Origin: Mansonella perstans | Lineage: Eukaryota; Nematoda; Chromadorea; Rhabditida; Onchocercidae | Direction: 5' to 3' | Assembly (NCBI GenBank): GCA_037074765.1 | Contig: JBAMDO010000151.1 | Coordinates: forward strand, 1-64,000 | Length of the DNA: 64,000 nt | Shown here: positions 25,545-39,693 of the stretch, one piece after another | How positions within the stretch are numbered: position 1 is the first letter of the stretch | How the letters are laid out: the number at the start of each line of letters is the position of its first letter | Made by a program: the position numbers and the translations under genes | The notes under the pieces: model-generated | Databases searched by the model: none | Told to the model about the DNA's origin: nothing | The model's input: only the letters and a program-made list of their open reading frames with translations

Positions 25545-27397
25545 AATAAGTCTGAAAACCTTATAATTTCGATAATTTACAGTCAATGAAATTGCCAAAT
25601 AAAAACAGAAAGAAAAATTCGTGCGAATTAAAGACAAACAAAATTGCAAGAATTTTGACTGCAACAAACACAAGAATCATCCGGAATTGAACAACTGTTC
25701 CCACTAATTAGCGATATATTTAATGACCGTCATACAAATGCATGGATATGAAGAATGAAAAAGCTGTAATAAAACATGAAATATTTATTAATCAATGTTA
25801 GATTTTTGATGTACTAATTAAGTACCATATGAAAAATTAAAATGTTCACCAGTCAGATTTATGTATTGTTTTCCATGAAGGCAAGGAACTAAGAAGAAAT
25901 GAGTTTAATGAGCATTTTTACTTACTAGCTGAATAAAAAGAAAATTTGTTATTCCAACTTTTTAAAAAGAAAAACAAGAAAGAAAAACACAAATCACAGA
26001 TGCTTTAGAAATAAAAATTCCAAATTGAATCGTCAAAAGGATCGGAATGTCAACCGTACCAGCTTTTTATCAACTCATTCACGCAATATGAATAATAAGC
26101 AACAGGTAAATTTTAATTCAGTTTATATTTTCATCTTTTTCTCTTCATTTTGTCTTCCATATTCAGGTGAACCGTATTGTTGAAGGAAAACCTGAATACT
26201 TTGAAAATCTTCGCATATTTATTTTTAAGCAATTTTATGCTGTCAAGAGTGCCAGATATTTCCGCTTATACTTCTTTCTATGTTGCCAAGTTTTGCAATT
26301 CAGATGTCATTACCGCTGATTTTGAGAAATTTTGAAGATAATGATAACATGATAAATTAGTATACAAGTGAGAAATGGACAAAAATAAAAAAGGTTCATT
26401 AAATTTATAACAGCAAACAATTGCGACAAATATTAACAGATCAGCCAATATATCGCAGCTTGCAAAACTTTTCAACATTGTATATCCTAAGAAATATTTT
26501 CGATTTAAATGAATATTGATAAAAATTTTTTCCTGCGTATTTCAGATTCTTAATAGTTGTTTTTCAAATTTCAAGTTTGAAGTAAATGAAATCAGTGTCT
26601 TTAGCAAATAAATTAAACAACAGTAGATAAATAAGGTCAACGTCATGAAAGGTCTCTCTTTTATTTGAATTATGAAGATAGGCTTGCATCTTCAGGGTTG
26701 AAACTGGAGATATTAAGTTTAGAGATGAAGCAAATTTACATGCTTTCTACTGTTTTTTCTAATAAGATAGCATTCCGGTATAAAGAAATTAGCAATACAG
26801 TTTGCTGTTGCGTAAATTAAATGACAAATTTCGAAATTCAGAGGGATAATAAAGAAAGGAAAATAATATTATAAATTCAGTATAGTCGTTAATAATGTCG
26901 CACTTAAAAACCAAAAGTATAAAAAGGAGGGGATATTTATTTAGCAATATTTATTATATTGATTTAACCAATTAGAGAATAACAAATTAGTAACTAATGG
27001 GATTCAAAAGATTGAAAAAATCAGATTAAAGTAACAGTTAGCCTCATTAGAAAATGTGAAAAATGAAAAGTGTTTGATAAATTGCTTTATAAGATTAAAA
27101 GTAAATAAACCATAATCAAGAGTATACCATGTTTTTAGATCCCTGAAATGCTAGAATTTACAACTTCATATAAATTATGTTACCTTTATGAAATAATTTC
27201 ATAATATAGAATTTTTCAGCCTAAAAAAAAAATGATTTTACGATACAAATTCATTTCGATTTCTGTGACATTCCCGACTAAAGACGAAAAATGATTTGAG
27301 TGATATAATGAGAAGTATCCCGTCTAGTTGATTCTTGTTTTTTAAGGAGTGTTTTTTGTTCTAATTCTTTAATGGAAGATGTAATTCAGTTCCTGCG

Positions 27398-27477
27398 GGA
27401 TGACTCGTCTAGTCTGAGTTTTTGGATGACTCGTCTAGTCTGAGTTTTTGGATGACTCGTCTAGTCTGAGTTTTTGG
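27398..27477 (+). repeat. 26-bp tandem repeat, three copies
   Basis: Three perfect head-to-tail copies of a unit that begins GGATGACTCGTCTAGTCTGA and ends GTTTTT (units at 27398, 27424, 27450), followed by two bases of a fourth. The unit is richer in G+C than its surroundings. Related strings (CGTCTAGTT near 27320, AGTCTAGTTTTTGG near 27782) occur nearby. Confidence 0.93.
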
Positions 27478-27805
27478 TACATGATGAAAGAAATCATAGA
27501 ACAGCTTGAATCAATTTTGGTCTTAATTACGATTAATATCAGTAACACTATAAAAATACAAATATATTCACCAGTGTTCTCTAAATTCATTTAGTTTCTT
27601 TTCTATTAACTCAGTGGCTTTATTGAATCCATATTTGCAATTGCTATAATCGTTCCAAATTTCTATTTCTGGTTGATTTGATTTATAGTTGATAGTGGCT
27701 TCTTGTTGGGATAAGATTTCTGATTCCGCAATAATTCATTCAAACTCGAATTTATCGATTACTTAACTTTTAAATTCAATTAGTCTAGTTTTTGGCTCAG
27801 GTAGA

Positions 27806-27889
27806 ATTTTTATTGCTAACTTTAATTTTTATTGCTTACTTTTATTGCTTACTTTATTGCTTACTTTTTTTTTATTGCTTACTTTTTCA
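27806..27889 (+). repeat. TTTATTGCTTAC-type degenerate tandem repeat
   Basis: Five near-copies of a 12-19 bp unit based on TTTTATTGCTTAC (first copy TTATTGCTAAC) run head to tail with T-tracts of varying length between them. Confidence 0.8.
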
Positions 27890-28229
27890 CAATTCATTAA
27901 ATGCGAAGTCAATAAATCCATAAGTTCGTTGCTCCAATCATTTCATTCTCCTTCGAAATGAATGAAGTTTGAAGTTCATCCATAACAACCTGATTCTTAC
28001 ATATCTTCATATTGAAAATTCCAATCTCTCAATGTAAACACTTATTTGTAGTTTTTGTTTCTTTCCACAAAATATTTCTTTCAACACAGATGAGCATATG
28101 TCCTCGTTGTTGTGACCACTACACATTCTCCATTGTCCATTCTTCATTCGTTTGGGAAAATTTGTTTCAAACCGGTCTCCCTTTATCGATGTTAGTTGCA
28201 TTTTATTGTCTCGTACGAACTACTGTTTT

Positions 28230-28620
28230 TTTGTTTTCTGGAGCTATACCGTTTCCTTCACCTTATATTCAGTCTGAGACGAAAGAGTGAAGTTCTCTCC
28301 CGATGTCGCATTTCCACTTCTTCGGAAAACTGAATATCAGAAGTTCATTAAAAGCTTCGTTTGTCATAATTTGAACCAGTAATGTGAAGATAATAATAAT
28401 TAACATTAATGCACTGAGGTTTGTAACATATTTTTTTTTAAATTTCTCTTACTTTTCTTCTTCTAGTTCAAAGAGCGATGGTATGTGACAATTTTGTTAT
28501 GGTCAGTCGACATGTTTTTCCTCACTACTACCCTTGTAACTTCGTAGTTTTATGGAGCTATACCATTCCCTTTACCGCTTGTTATGTATTTTCTTTTAAG
28601 CGATGATCTATTTCACATCC
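28230..28620 (+). repeat. Diverged duplicated segment
   Basis: GGAGCTATACCGTTTCCTTC near 28240 recurs as GGAGCTATACCATTCCCTTT near 28553, about 310 bp apart in the same orientation, with weak similarity around it. The segment is less A+T-rich than its flanks and may be the remnant of a repeated element or old duplication. No intact coding frame is convincing. Confidence 0.45.
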
Positions 28621-31600
28621 TGTGTTATTCCGGTGTAACAGACATCGCGAAGAATTTTTTAGCGCACTGTTAATGTGGAAATGAATTTTGTTAACTAAAT
28701 TTACAGATAAATTACATTAAAAATATTTCATAACTGAAAGTCTTAATGTGCAGTTGTTTGAAAAATTGTGCAAAACATTGTCATGATTTATTAGTCGAAT
28801 TAATTATTATTTATCATTCTTCTCTCCGAGCAGTTTTCCAGTTGCTACCTATTGCCATCGAAGACATCATTTTTTTACGTTGATATCGATATAAAATTTT
28901 ATATTTCAAATTTCATTCTTGCTATCGAAATAAATTAGTTTATTAGGTCATAAAAACGCAATGAGATCAAATAAAATTTTTCATTCAAATAAAATTTTCC
29001 ATGGCAACGAAAATATGAGAAATGATGAGATTAAATAGACTGATTACTTAAGTGAAAGACACTTACCTTAATTTGCAGAGGAAAAAAGTATAATATATTG
29101 TACCAGTTAGTATTTTCAGCAAAATTTATACGAATAGTATATAGGAATTGACTATTGTAATTAACTAGAAAACCAGCAATAATGAGTTATGAGATCTAAT
29201 AGAAACTGTCAACTTATCTTTTCGACTGTGCTTAGTGCTCAATTACTGCATTCTAGCTGCATAAGTATTGCTGCTTGTTTTGAAATTTTCATTAACAAAA
29301 AGAATGTTTAATTAATTCAGGAAAAAAAGGAATGAACTATATTGTCGTGTGGTATGTAAATTTATGAACAGTGAATCAAACAACATTTTATTATTAATAA
29401 ATAAATAATTTCGAAATGAAACGTCATTTTATGTCCCGAAAAAACAAAAAACAAAATGAAGCAGAAATTGAGAAAAAAAAATGGCAATTTTGAGTTACTT
29501 TAAGAAATTCAAAGTTTTTAAAAATATCTATACTTACTTTTTTTTCAAAAAGTCAAATAATTGCCTTTTGTAATACCAAATAAAACTCTTGAAATTTTTT
29601 TCGACATTTTTCTTTTGATTTACAAAATACGAATCATTTTCCGCCCTTGCAGAAGAGAAGTACGTTAAGTGTATGCATTGAAAAATATAGGATAAAAGAG
29701 TATGGCTACTGCTGCTCCGGTAATTTAAAGGAACGGATCGTAAAACAACTTCTAGCATTGAATGATAAATTTATTTTAAACTAATGTCAATATATACCAT
29801 ATATACAAATTTGAAGGCATACTTTTTTGTCCTTGTTTATTTCTTTGGGTCCAAGTTTGAACGATATATATGCTATGAAGTCAAAATAACATAAATTTCA
29901 TATCAAATAGAATGAAATTAATTTTTTAGAACAGCACTGCCGAAAGATTTTCTGAGAACAGATGTTTATATGAGTGAAATGTCTTTAGTTAGAAGAAAAA
30001 TCAACGCTAAAGCGGGAAATAACTGCTAGTATCTATATCGATCTTGCAAAACAGTCCAGTATCTTTCCGTCTTTTAAAATAACGATAATAATCTTATTTA
30101 ACTTTTAAATTTTGACTTAATTGTCCTTAATTGCAGTTCTTTTTTTTTCCAATAAATTCATTTAAAGAATGATAACAACAATGAGAAAATGTTAGAGTCA
30201 TATACGGATGATTAGTAAAACTTTTAAAGCTTCAAAATAAGTTCACAAGTTGCCGTGTGAAACTACATGGCGTGCCTAATTATATTTCGAATAACTTGTA
30301 ATTTATAAAAACAAGACAGCACTCAGCTTCTTTAACTAGCGAAGCTTATTAACAAGCATTATTTAAGGAGAGGTTTTGATAATTTGGAAGATAATGTACA
30401 ATTGAAAATTGATGCGAACGCAATTAGACGAAGCATTCTTTAGCAGAATTTGCTGAATCAGGTTTGTTTATCAATTATCTGCAACTGAATTATCTGCAAG
30501 CAGTGCTAACAAATTTTTCTGACATTAAAACTAAGCAGAAAACTTTCACTAATAGAACGACATCATTCAAGCAATACATTATTTGATTAATTCTCATATC
30601 ACTCAAAAAGATTGTGTAAATTAACAGCTGAAATTTCGAATTCGTTAAATGCCTCAATTTGATTCAATAAGTATTTATTTTTGATAGAATTTGAAGATGG
30701 TGTACAATTAATTGCACAACAATCCAATCATCCAATCAATTCAATTCGTAATCCAGAATTGAGAAATAATGATAATTGATATTTCCGTATGATTTACTGA
30801 ACAAGAAATGGAATCATTTAACCAACTGAAGAAACGGAATGTTATTCAGCCAATTGTTTTTGGCTTTATCTCTTGGTTGATAAATAATTAATATGTCTTG
30901 AATTTATCTCTAATAATAAAATTTGAACTTGTTAAAGTACAATCTAATGAATCAGTTTGTTCTGTGCGAAAATTCCCGAACTTAATATTCAAGCAACTTT
31001 TTGAAATTATTAGCGAAACAATTTGATAAAATTATTGAACCCAATTATAATAAGATATTTATTGAACTCAATTATAAATGAAAGGATTTTCTAGCTTTGG
31101 TTTGAATTGTACTGATCCAATAGAAAATCCAGATCAAATTATACCTGAATTTTGCTTGAAAGCGGGAAAAAATCCATATTCTCTTCTATACATGTATACT
31201 TTGAGTGCATATTTTTATTCGAAATATTTGGTTGACTGAGGTGCGTGTTTCTGGAAGAGTATGGTAATTTGTTATATTTTAGTTTTGTGATTTTTGATTT
31301 ATTCTAAATATTTTTTTTAACTAAAAAATCCCTATTCTAATAAATAGCTTAATAATATAATAAATAATAAATAGCTTAAAGGTTAACCCTTCCTAGCAAA
31401 ATGTGTAGGAAAAAACGTTATATCAAGTTCATTTTTTATGCAAGAAAAGCCAAATCAATAAAAAAAAAACGTAAGAAATATAGAAAAATTCTAGTTTTTT
31501 AAGAAGTTTTTGTGTTAAAGTTTTCAGAAAACTTATATAGGAATTTAATTAAATATTAAACTTTATGCATACCGGTTCTAATCAATAGAATTAAATGAAA

Positions 31601-32147
31601 TAAAATGGACTTCTATAATTAAAAATTAGCTATATGTAAAATCTTAGCAGGAACTGATTTGTATAGCAATGCTTCGTTGTGCTAATATGACTTGGAATGA
31701 ATTCATTTATTATCAGCAATTTCTATTTTGCTTGGATAAATTATTACTATTACTAATTAATTTGGTGATACTTCAATGGCATATCGATTAACTTCGAGAT
31801 ATAACTGACTTTCAATACTCTGTAACACTAATAAATTTTATAACTAATAGTAATATCTTGTTCAAGTTTATGTATAATCACTAAGATTTGCAATTAACAA
31901 GCTTCCAGAGTTATCGTATAATATTTCATGGGACGTTGCATGTATTGGGTATAAATCATCAGCAGTTACGTTCGAATCGTTATGATTATCTTGTTAAGTG
32001 GAAAATATTGATCCAAAATCGTACGACTGTTTTGCTGCATCTGATTTGAAGAAATTTACGAGGTTAAACCGATTCATTCCACACTAATTCTTAAAAATGA
32101 AGCAAAAAAGAAAATAAAAAGAATGCTGTAGAATGAATAAATTACAG

Positions 32148-32262
32148 TCATAATATGAGCTACGATTACTACAGTATCATGCGCTGTAAGGATACTGTAG
32201 GAACGGATGAATTACAATCATTTTATGAAATACTGTAGTACCATGCATTATGGACTATATTT
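32148..32262 (+). repeat. Two diverged tandem copies of about 60 bp
   Basis: Each copy reads CTGTAG, a GAATGAATAAATTACA or GGATGAATTACAATCA block, then CTACAGTATCATGCGCTGTA or CTGTAGTACCATGCATTATG. Their common layout suggests an old tandem duplication. Confidence 0.5.
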
Positions 32263-32389
32263 TAAAAGAGTTGATTTAACGAAGTCAACTATAGTATCAA
32301 AATATTAGAGTGAACTAATAAATGAAACTAATAAATGCATTGCTTTTTCCTTGCAAAACTATTTTTTTAAATTATTTTATGTTATAGGT

Positions 32390-32449
32390 CAGTGGAAAGA
32401 TTTAAGTGACAATCATGTTCAGTGGAAAGATTTAAGTGACAATCATGTT
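32390..32449 (+). repeat. 30-bp perfect tandem duplication
   Basis: CAGTGGAAAGATTTAAGTGA followed by CAATCATGTT occurs at 32390-32419 and again at 32420-32449 without a mismatch. A perfect duplicate in non-coding DNA is likely recent, or an assembly artefact. Confidence 0.93.
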
Positions 32450-35400
32450 GAGTTACTAACAGCTTTGTATTAAAGGTGAGCTCCAAATAGTCACATCTAA
32501 AAGAAGGATTCAAATGCGGAGTTGTGACAGTCTGGAATGTCTAGAAAAATCGTATGCATCAACAAGTATTCATAGTTCTAATCAATACTAATAACATATC
32601 GGGGAATATCACCTAGACATTGTTCTGAGAAGCATCGATAAACATCTATTGCAATTTTTGGACACCACAGTTATGCGTTCATGATATCTAGATGAATGAA
32701 AATTCTTGCAAGTCATGTGACTTATGATTAATTACTTTCGGCTTAAAACTCTGTCACCTTAGATATTTCCTTACTTTTCATCTTTTACTCAAGCATTGTT
32801 TTCAATTGTGCCTAAATAAAAAAATAAAGGAACGACCAATTTTTCGCTTTGTCATAGGAATACGAGTATTGCACTGCATACTCATTTAGTTTCTTTTATC
32901 AGTTAATTATAATTTTGTTCATAAAAAATTATGATTACTTTTTTCCTGAATTTCAAGCGATCTTTTTAAGACATTTTTAAAAAATAATTGTTGTTAAAAA
33001 ATTTTTGCTTCTCTTTCCTCTTATTTTTAATTTTTCAGTAATGTTCATTCTCCATCATTTTTTTTCATCTGATATTTTGCTAAATCATTCCGAGCTAAAA
33101 ATTGAATAATTTACAGCAAGCTAATAATGTTTTAATCTAAAAAAAATTGTTTACCACTAAAATTTTTCAAATCAGTTTTTCTTTAAAAGACTAATAATTT
33201 CATTTACAAAATTTCAGAAAACTAATAATTCAATTTTCGCTATGAATATTTCCTAAGTTCTCGCATTTTTACCAACTGAAACAATTTGCACTGACCCATA
33301 AAATAAATCGTTTTGAAGCAAATTCCAGTTACTCTCAAATATGTTCTAATAAAAAAATAAGTGATTTAGGCTAAACAACAATTTCAAGCGAATAACTTAC
33401 AACATACAGAAGTTTTTGTTGAAAAAGTTTAGGCTAATTTTGGCAAGCAACATAACACTGACAATATGAATGAAAGACATTTTCCACTTTGTAATTAAAA
33501 GCTTCCTCAGCAACTGAATGATTTGGTGATCATTTAACTGAAATTTAATTGATGAATGTGAGGGCAAAGATCAAACAAAACTTGTTCTCAAAAAAACCTT
33601 TCCACAAGATATATCAATAGATGTCAAACTTCAATTTTTACCTGAAAGATACCAAAAAGAAGGCACCGAAGAGTAAAGGAATCAATGAGAAAAACATTTA
33701 TTACAACTATAATAAGTTAAAGCTTTTTTAAAAGACACTAATAAATCTTGGAACATCTAAAAGCCAGACAAAATATTGCACTTCTGCTATTTCAAACGAA
33801 TGAAATATCTCAGAAATTAGAAAATTGAAAAAACGATTAAATAACATTTCGCTTTTTTCCTTTCGCTACGTTTATTATTGTTTGTTATTTCGAAATATAT
33901 TTGAAACCGTAACTATTCATTTTTGTGTGCATACAAATTCAGATTTAACATTTTAATTACAAATATTAATTACATGTTGCAATATTTATAAATAATTGAA
34001 CTTGATAATGCCTGATGTTAACATATGATATTTTTTGTGATTTGAGAGATTTTAAGGAAAAGATTTAACAATTTAAGCAATTTTCAATTCGATTTTTGTT
34101 GTCACATTAATTCGACAAATGTTTTTTATTTCAAAATATTCATACACATGATTGTTTCATTAGTTAATTTGCACTCTAATACTGATAAATAAATTTATTT
34201 CAATGGATTTTTTATCATTTATTTAAGAAAAAAAATGTCATTTATTTAGACTATTTCGGACAACCAATTAAATATACGCAAAAATTCAATACTCCGTAAT
34301 ATAAAATTTAGTGGTTAACCTTGGAATTTTTCAACATTGTTCCACAGCTTTGTGTAAAACAACTAAATTAGATCAAATTTACAATTTTTTTATACAAATA
34401 TATTCGACGGAATATTTGTCAAGAAGCGGATTTCATGTTCTAATTTAAATTCTAGTTCGGATTTAGATGTTTTATGGTTTGCATGTGTATTTTTTGAATG
34501 GTGTTAATAAAATGATTAAAGCAATAAATCTATCTATTTCATCTAATCTTTTTCTACAGAAATAATTATGATAATAGCAAAACTAAGAGATACTAGTAAT
34601 TTTTTGCTACTGAATATCTTAAATCAGTTTGCCTTGATCAACTGAGGAATTAAAATTATTGACATTTGATTTTAATGGTCAAGAATATCATTGTTAAAAG
34701 GCCTGGACTTTATTTAATTTTAATCTCTAATCAGTGAGAAATAATCTACACCGAACTTTTTTTCTAATTTTTAGGGTAAATTATCGAGTTTGTTTTGTAT
34801 GAATTTCATTTTGTTTGAATTCCGTTTTGTTTACTTTCGAATTACTTGTATTATTGCTTGTAATATAAAATCCAATGACATTCTAAAAATAATTTAAGTG
34901 TCCCTTCCCTACTGCAAATTTCTTACTCTTAAAATTCTCATACCATTTTCTAAAAACTACTTTCAAAATATTTGATAGAATTATGCAAAAAATTCCTTTA
35001 TTTTGAAATAAATTTCATTAATGACGTTGGGCAGTCAAAAAAATGCAATGTATCAAATCAAAGTTCTAAATTTCTGACTGCTTTATGTTTCTGATAATCT
35101 TTTGATAAATAAAAAGTGCTAATTAAGTCGAAGATTTATCATTCTATTTGTTATCGTTTCGTCTGTCTTATCTGTCTGATGTCTATATTATCTGTGTATT
35201 ATTTTGTTGTCTTATCTATTTGTCAAAGACTATTATGAGATCATTTGCCACAAAATTTATTTTTTTTGCGTTCGTTTTCCGTTGATGATAAATTTCTATG
35301 TTTATTTCATTCCCTGATTTTTCATCGATTTTAAAACAAATTTCACTAGTAACGCTGAACAGTCGAGAAAAATACACTACATCAATCAATTAAAACTTTA

Positions 35401-38400
35401 TGATTGTTTTCTGATAAATAACGAGTGCTAATTAAATCGACTTTTTAAGACAACACTAAATGTAACGAGCACAAGAAATCATGCAATTGTATTTTACATT
35501 TGACAAAGGTAAACTTGATAAAAATTAAATTGAATGCATAATTTTTTATTTCCATTTTTTGTCTCATAAAAAACAAGCAACGAAATAGAGTTTGCTGCAA
35601 TATTTATGATTGATTTGATGAAGATCATAAATTTATTTCATTCTGACCAAAATTTTAATGATAAAAATTTATAAAATACATTTACTTAATGCTTAAAAAT
35701 CTTTTATGTGACATTGTTTACGATTAATGTCAAAATGGAAATTGCAATTAATCATAAATTAGTGAAGACAAATAAATTAATGCATATAGCTTTACAATTA
35801 TTGAGAGTATAAGCACTGAAAGTAGTGCTAGTATTTTATTGTCTTGTTATCATCAAAATATATTGGTATTATAAATTTGATTCATTCAACCGTAATGAGA
35901 GCTATTTTTGCTAATTATTAATTGTATTAAATGTTAAATTATCTTCGTGTTTGATATTCAATAAAATACGAAGTACTTGTTTTAATAAGCCCATTAAAAT
36001 GAAGGCATGGGATGCGATAATGGGAATAATTGTTAGAATAATAATAGTAGCAGATTGAAACAAAGCAAAGTTTTAACTGGTTTTTGCACTTTTAATAATT
36101 GAAATTATAATTTTCATGAAAAAATAATTATTGCAAATGAGTGAAGTATATCAGAATTACCGGTTAATTTAATCCACAAGTTGCTTTTCATCAAATGATT
36201 GAAGCTCGCTCTTTTCGTCCTTTTCTCTTTTCTTCCGCTTCTTTTCAATTGAACCGCTTTTTTTTTTCCTAACCAACAAATTTTACATCAAGTTTTGTGT
36301 TCTCTGAAGCAGAACTTATTAACAATATCCTATTTCCTTTCACTCTAGTTAGCTTTATTTAATTTGTCAAATTACTAATAAATTTCCTTCTGCTGGCTTT
36401 TGATGTTACTTTTCCAATTTTACCATTTATTAATCTTCTATTTTCTTATCATCTTTTCACCTTCATCCCACCATAATATAATATTGATGCTGTCATTGCA
36501 TCTTTTATCCTTTTCTTTTATTTCATTTTTCTTATTAGCTTACCAAAAAAAAAAATTTCATTCTATTATGTTGAACAAATTAATAAAAAATTTTCACTTT
36601 GTTTTTTGTTTTTGCTATTTTAGCATATTTCTCAGTTCTAATAATTTTGAAAATATCATAATTTTTGATTTGGTTGTTGTTTTAAAATAAATAAATTACT
36701 GGTAGGTAATGTTTGAAACAAACAAATGCTTACCAAATGTAATTTCATTTTCATATCAAACTTTGCTGTTGAAAATTTCATTTTTTTTTTTCCGTCTCTC
36801 TCCTTAATTAATCAAAATCATAGGATGATTTTGTTAATTCATATCAGTCATTGTTAGTACATACTATTGTTACATATCAATCATTGATTGAAATTAACCA
36901 ATTAATCATTGATTAATTTCATTAATAAATAATTTCCAATTGACACAGTACATCAACTGGATGATTTCAATTTCCGAGTATCATTTTACACAAACACAAT
37001 AATTACTGCTCTCCTTTCAGTTACTTTATTTACTGACATTTGCCAATGCATTACTTACCAATGAACATTCAGGTACTTTCTGACACCGACTTATGAAACT
37101 TGGGGAAAAAAAACTTGTTTGTTATTTCTATTTGCATTGTCCTCATAAAATGAGTTAGAAATTGTTTGCTGGATTTTGACAAGATTGAAAGCACTTAAAC
37201 ATACACATTACCAAAGTAATAAATTATTTTATTTTCCGCAGAATTAATAAACGATTTAAAAAAAGTTACATTAGAACGGTTCCACTTTATTCATTAATAA
37301 TATGATATTATATTTGCGTTGAAATTCAAATTATTATTTCGAAATAATTCATTTCATGCGATAAATATTTTATTAACTATTGTTTACATATTTCTAATTG
37401 AAAAATTTCGAAATAATTTGATTTTATTTGAAAAATATTGCAGAATATAATTTGCATATACATATATATGATTTTAATTTTAATACCTGCCATTTTTGTA
37501 TTTTTTCAAAAATCTTCCCAACACGAAAGGCTTTTTACATTTACAATATTTTATTGATTATGCATGCTTTCTAATTGCTGAATAACACATAACTTAATTT
37601 CCTAACTAATTTTTTAATGCATCCAGAATTTAACAATTTGATTAATGTAAGCATTAATTTGAATTTAGTTATGCACGTGAAAATGAGAACGTGAAAAAAA
37701 GTAAATAGAACAAAAAAAATTGTTTATATTTCAACTTTCAATGACGCGTAAAGTTGTTATTAATTACAAATTTAAACTAAGTAAGTTGTCATCGCAATTT
37801 TCAATGTTTTCCCATTTGGATTAATTCTCCAATTAGAGAGGCAACAAATATTTACAAAAAATCGGAGAGAAAAAGAAAAAAGGAATTTCAGTTTTTTAAA
37901 TGCATTTAGCACTGAAGAGAAAATACAAAAATATTGTTTAAATCATTTAATCACAAAATGTCATTCCTTTTGCAGCTGGTTCGGACTGCAAGCTTTTCAA
38001 TTTACTAAAGCAGTTTATCAAACTTGGCCATCCTTTCATTAGTTTCATTCGTTCTTATAGCCCAAAGTGAGAAAATGAATATACCAATTGAAGCACTTAA
38101 TTATATATTGTTATTTCCTTTTTATTAATTTATTAGCAATTTTATTTTGGTTTTATTTTATTTTAATTTCAGTTATTTCAGTAGAGGTATCGTTCCTTAT
38201 GATACATTAATAAGTTTTGACAACTAAAGTAATTGATGCATTGTGGTACACTAATAAGTACTGACAAATTGAAGCAAGTACTTCTATTTATTCTTCTTTC
38301 CGATTGCGGAAAGGTCGCTAATTTCTTCTCTTAACATGCAATTTTTAAATTGGTGGAATTTAAAAGATAAAAAATTTTGAACTTTTAAAAATTTGTTAAA

Positions 38401-39612
38401 CTTAAAAACTTTTAACAATTTCATTCCGTGTTGTGTTTACCAAGCTCGTTCCCTTAACTATGGTTTCGTTATATAGTAGCAGATATGAACAGTGGTAATC
38501 TCGTTAATCTATTCTTGCGCGTCACAGATTAGATGACGAGATATTTGGCTACCTTAAGAGAGTCATAATTACTCCCACCGTTCACCGCTTAACAATTTTA
38601 TTAATTTAACCTTTAATTAAATTAAAAATTAATTTTATTTAAGTTAATTAATTTTCCTCATTAAAAATGAAATTCTTTTAATTGCTCGATAAAATGATTT
38701 ATATTATATGCAGCTCTTCAGCTTGAATTTTTGGAATTTAATATAAAGTTGTTTCACGAAATTAAATATTGCTTAAAAAATTAAAGTAACTAATTGCGTT
38801 TATTTATTGAAAAATCTATGCCTTTTATGCGAATTGTCAACAGTAAAGTATAATTTACGAAATTTGAGAAAAAAACAAAAAGGTTAATAATCAAAATAAA
38901 AAAAGAACACTTTTAATTTAATTAATATAAGAAGCATATAAAAGGTGTCTATTTTTAAATTAGTGATTAATCAATATTTTAAACTATAAATGATTTTAAA
39001 ATGAATGTGCTGTTATAATAAGATAAATACGAACAAAAAAATATTCAAAAATTACAAGAAATGATAAGAAAGTATTTGATTTATCTCTGTATCAAATTTC
39101 TCTTATATCATAATTTTTCCTGTACAACTTGCAATCTGATAGTTTAAAATTAGTGAACAAATTTTTGTAAAAATATATCATTATTTTAAGAATGACAATG
39201 ACTTTGCCATTTATTTTATCTTTTGTTTTTATTACATTTTTTTCCATTTAAAAGAAAAAGATTGATAAAAGTAATAGATATCATTATTTTCTCATTCTAA
39301 TGACGTTTCCAACATTTCTGGTTGACAATTAATATTAGAGTTTATGGTTTCTAGATCTTTTTTTTTCTTTTTTTTTTTTGTTATTTAAGAAAATGCATTT
39401 TTATTTTTACAACGTCAACATTACACGGAAAATTTTTTTCATTTTCAGCAATCTTTTGAAAAAGTTAAAAAAATTGCTGAAAATTTCGGTAACTTTGGTA
39501 TATGCAACGAAATGTTTAAAGTTATACTTTCTGTAACGTAATTAACAGTTTGAAAATTTTCAGTAGAGTAATAACAACAATAACATACCACATAATAACA
39601 ATAATTAACATA

Positions 39613-39693
39613 ACACAAATAATAGTATTAAAGTGATATGTTAATTAAATTGTACACAAATAATAGTATTAAAATGATATGCAAATGAAATTG
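39613..39693 (+). repeat. 41-bp tandem duplication
   Basis: ACACAAATAATAGTATTAAA plus a GTGATATG/ATGATATG tail ending in AAATTG is present twice (39613-39652 and 39654-39693) with a handful of substitutions. Confidence 0.8.

Noticed and set aside
26278..26478. 66-codon hydrophobic minus frame upstream of the Sra receptor
   Set aside because: The receptor already has a start next to a trans-splice acceptor and normal length; no in-phase splice links this frame.
28007..28290. Opposing open frames in the desert
   Set aside because: No splice context or family motif; the length is ordinary for a slightly less A+T-rich patch.
36400..36690. 96-codon Phe/Leu/Ser-rich frame
   Set aside because: Product of T-rich DNA; composition mimics a membrane protein but there is no start or splice context.
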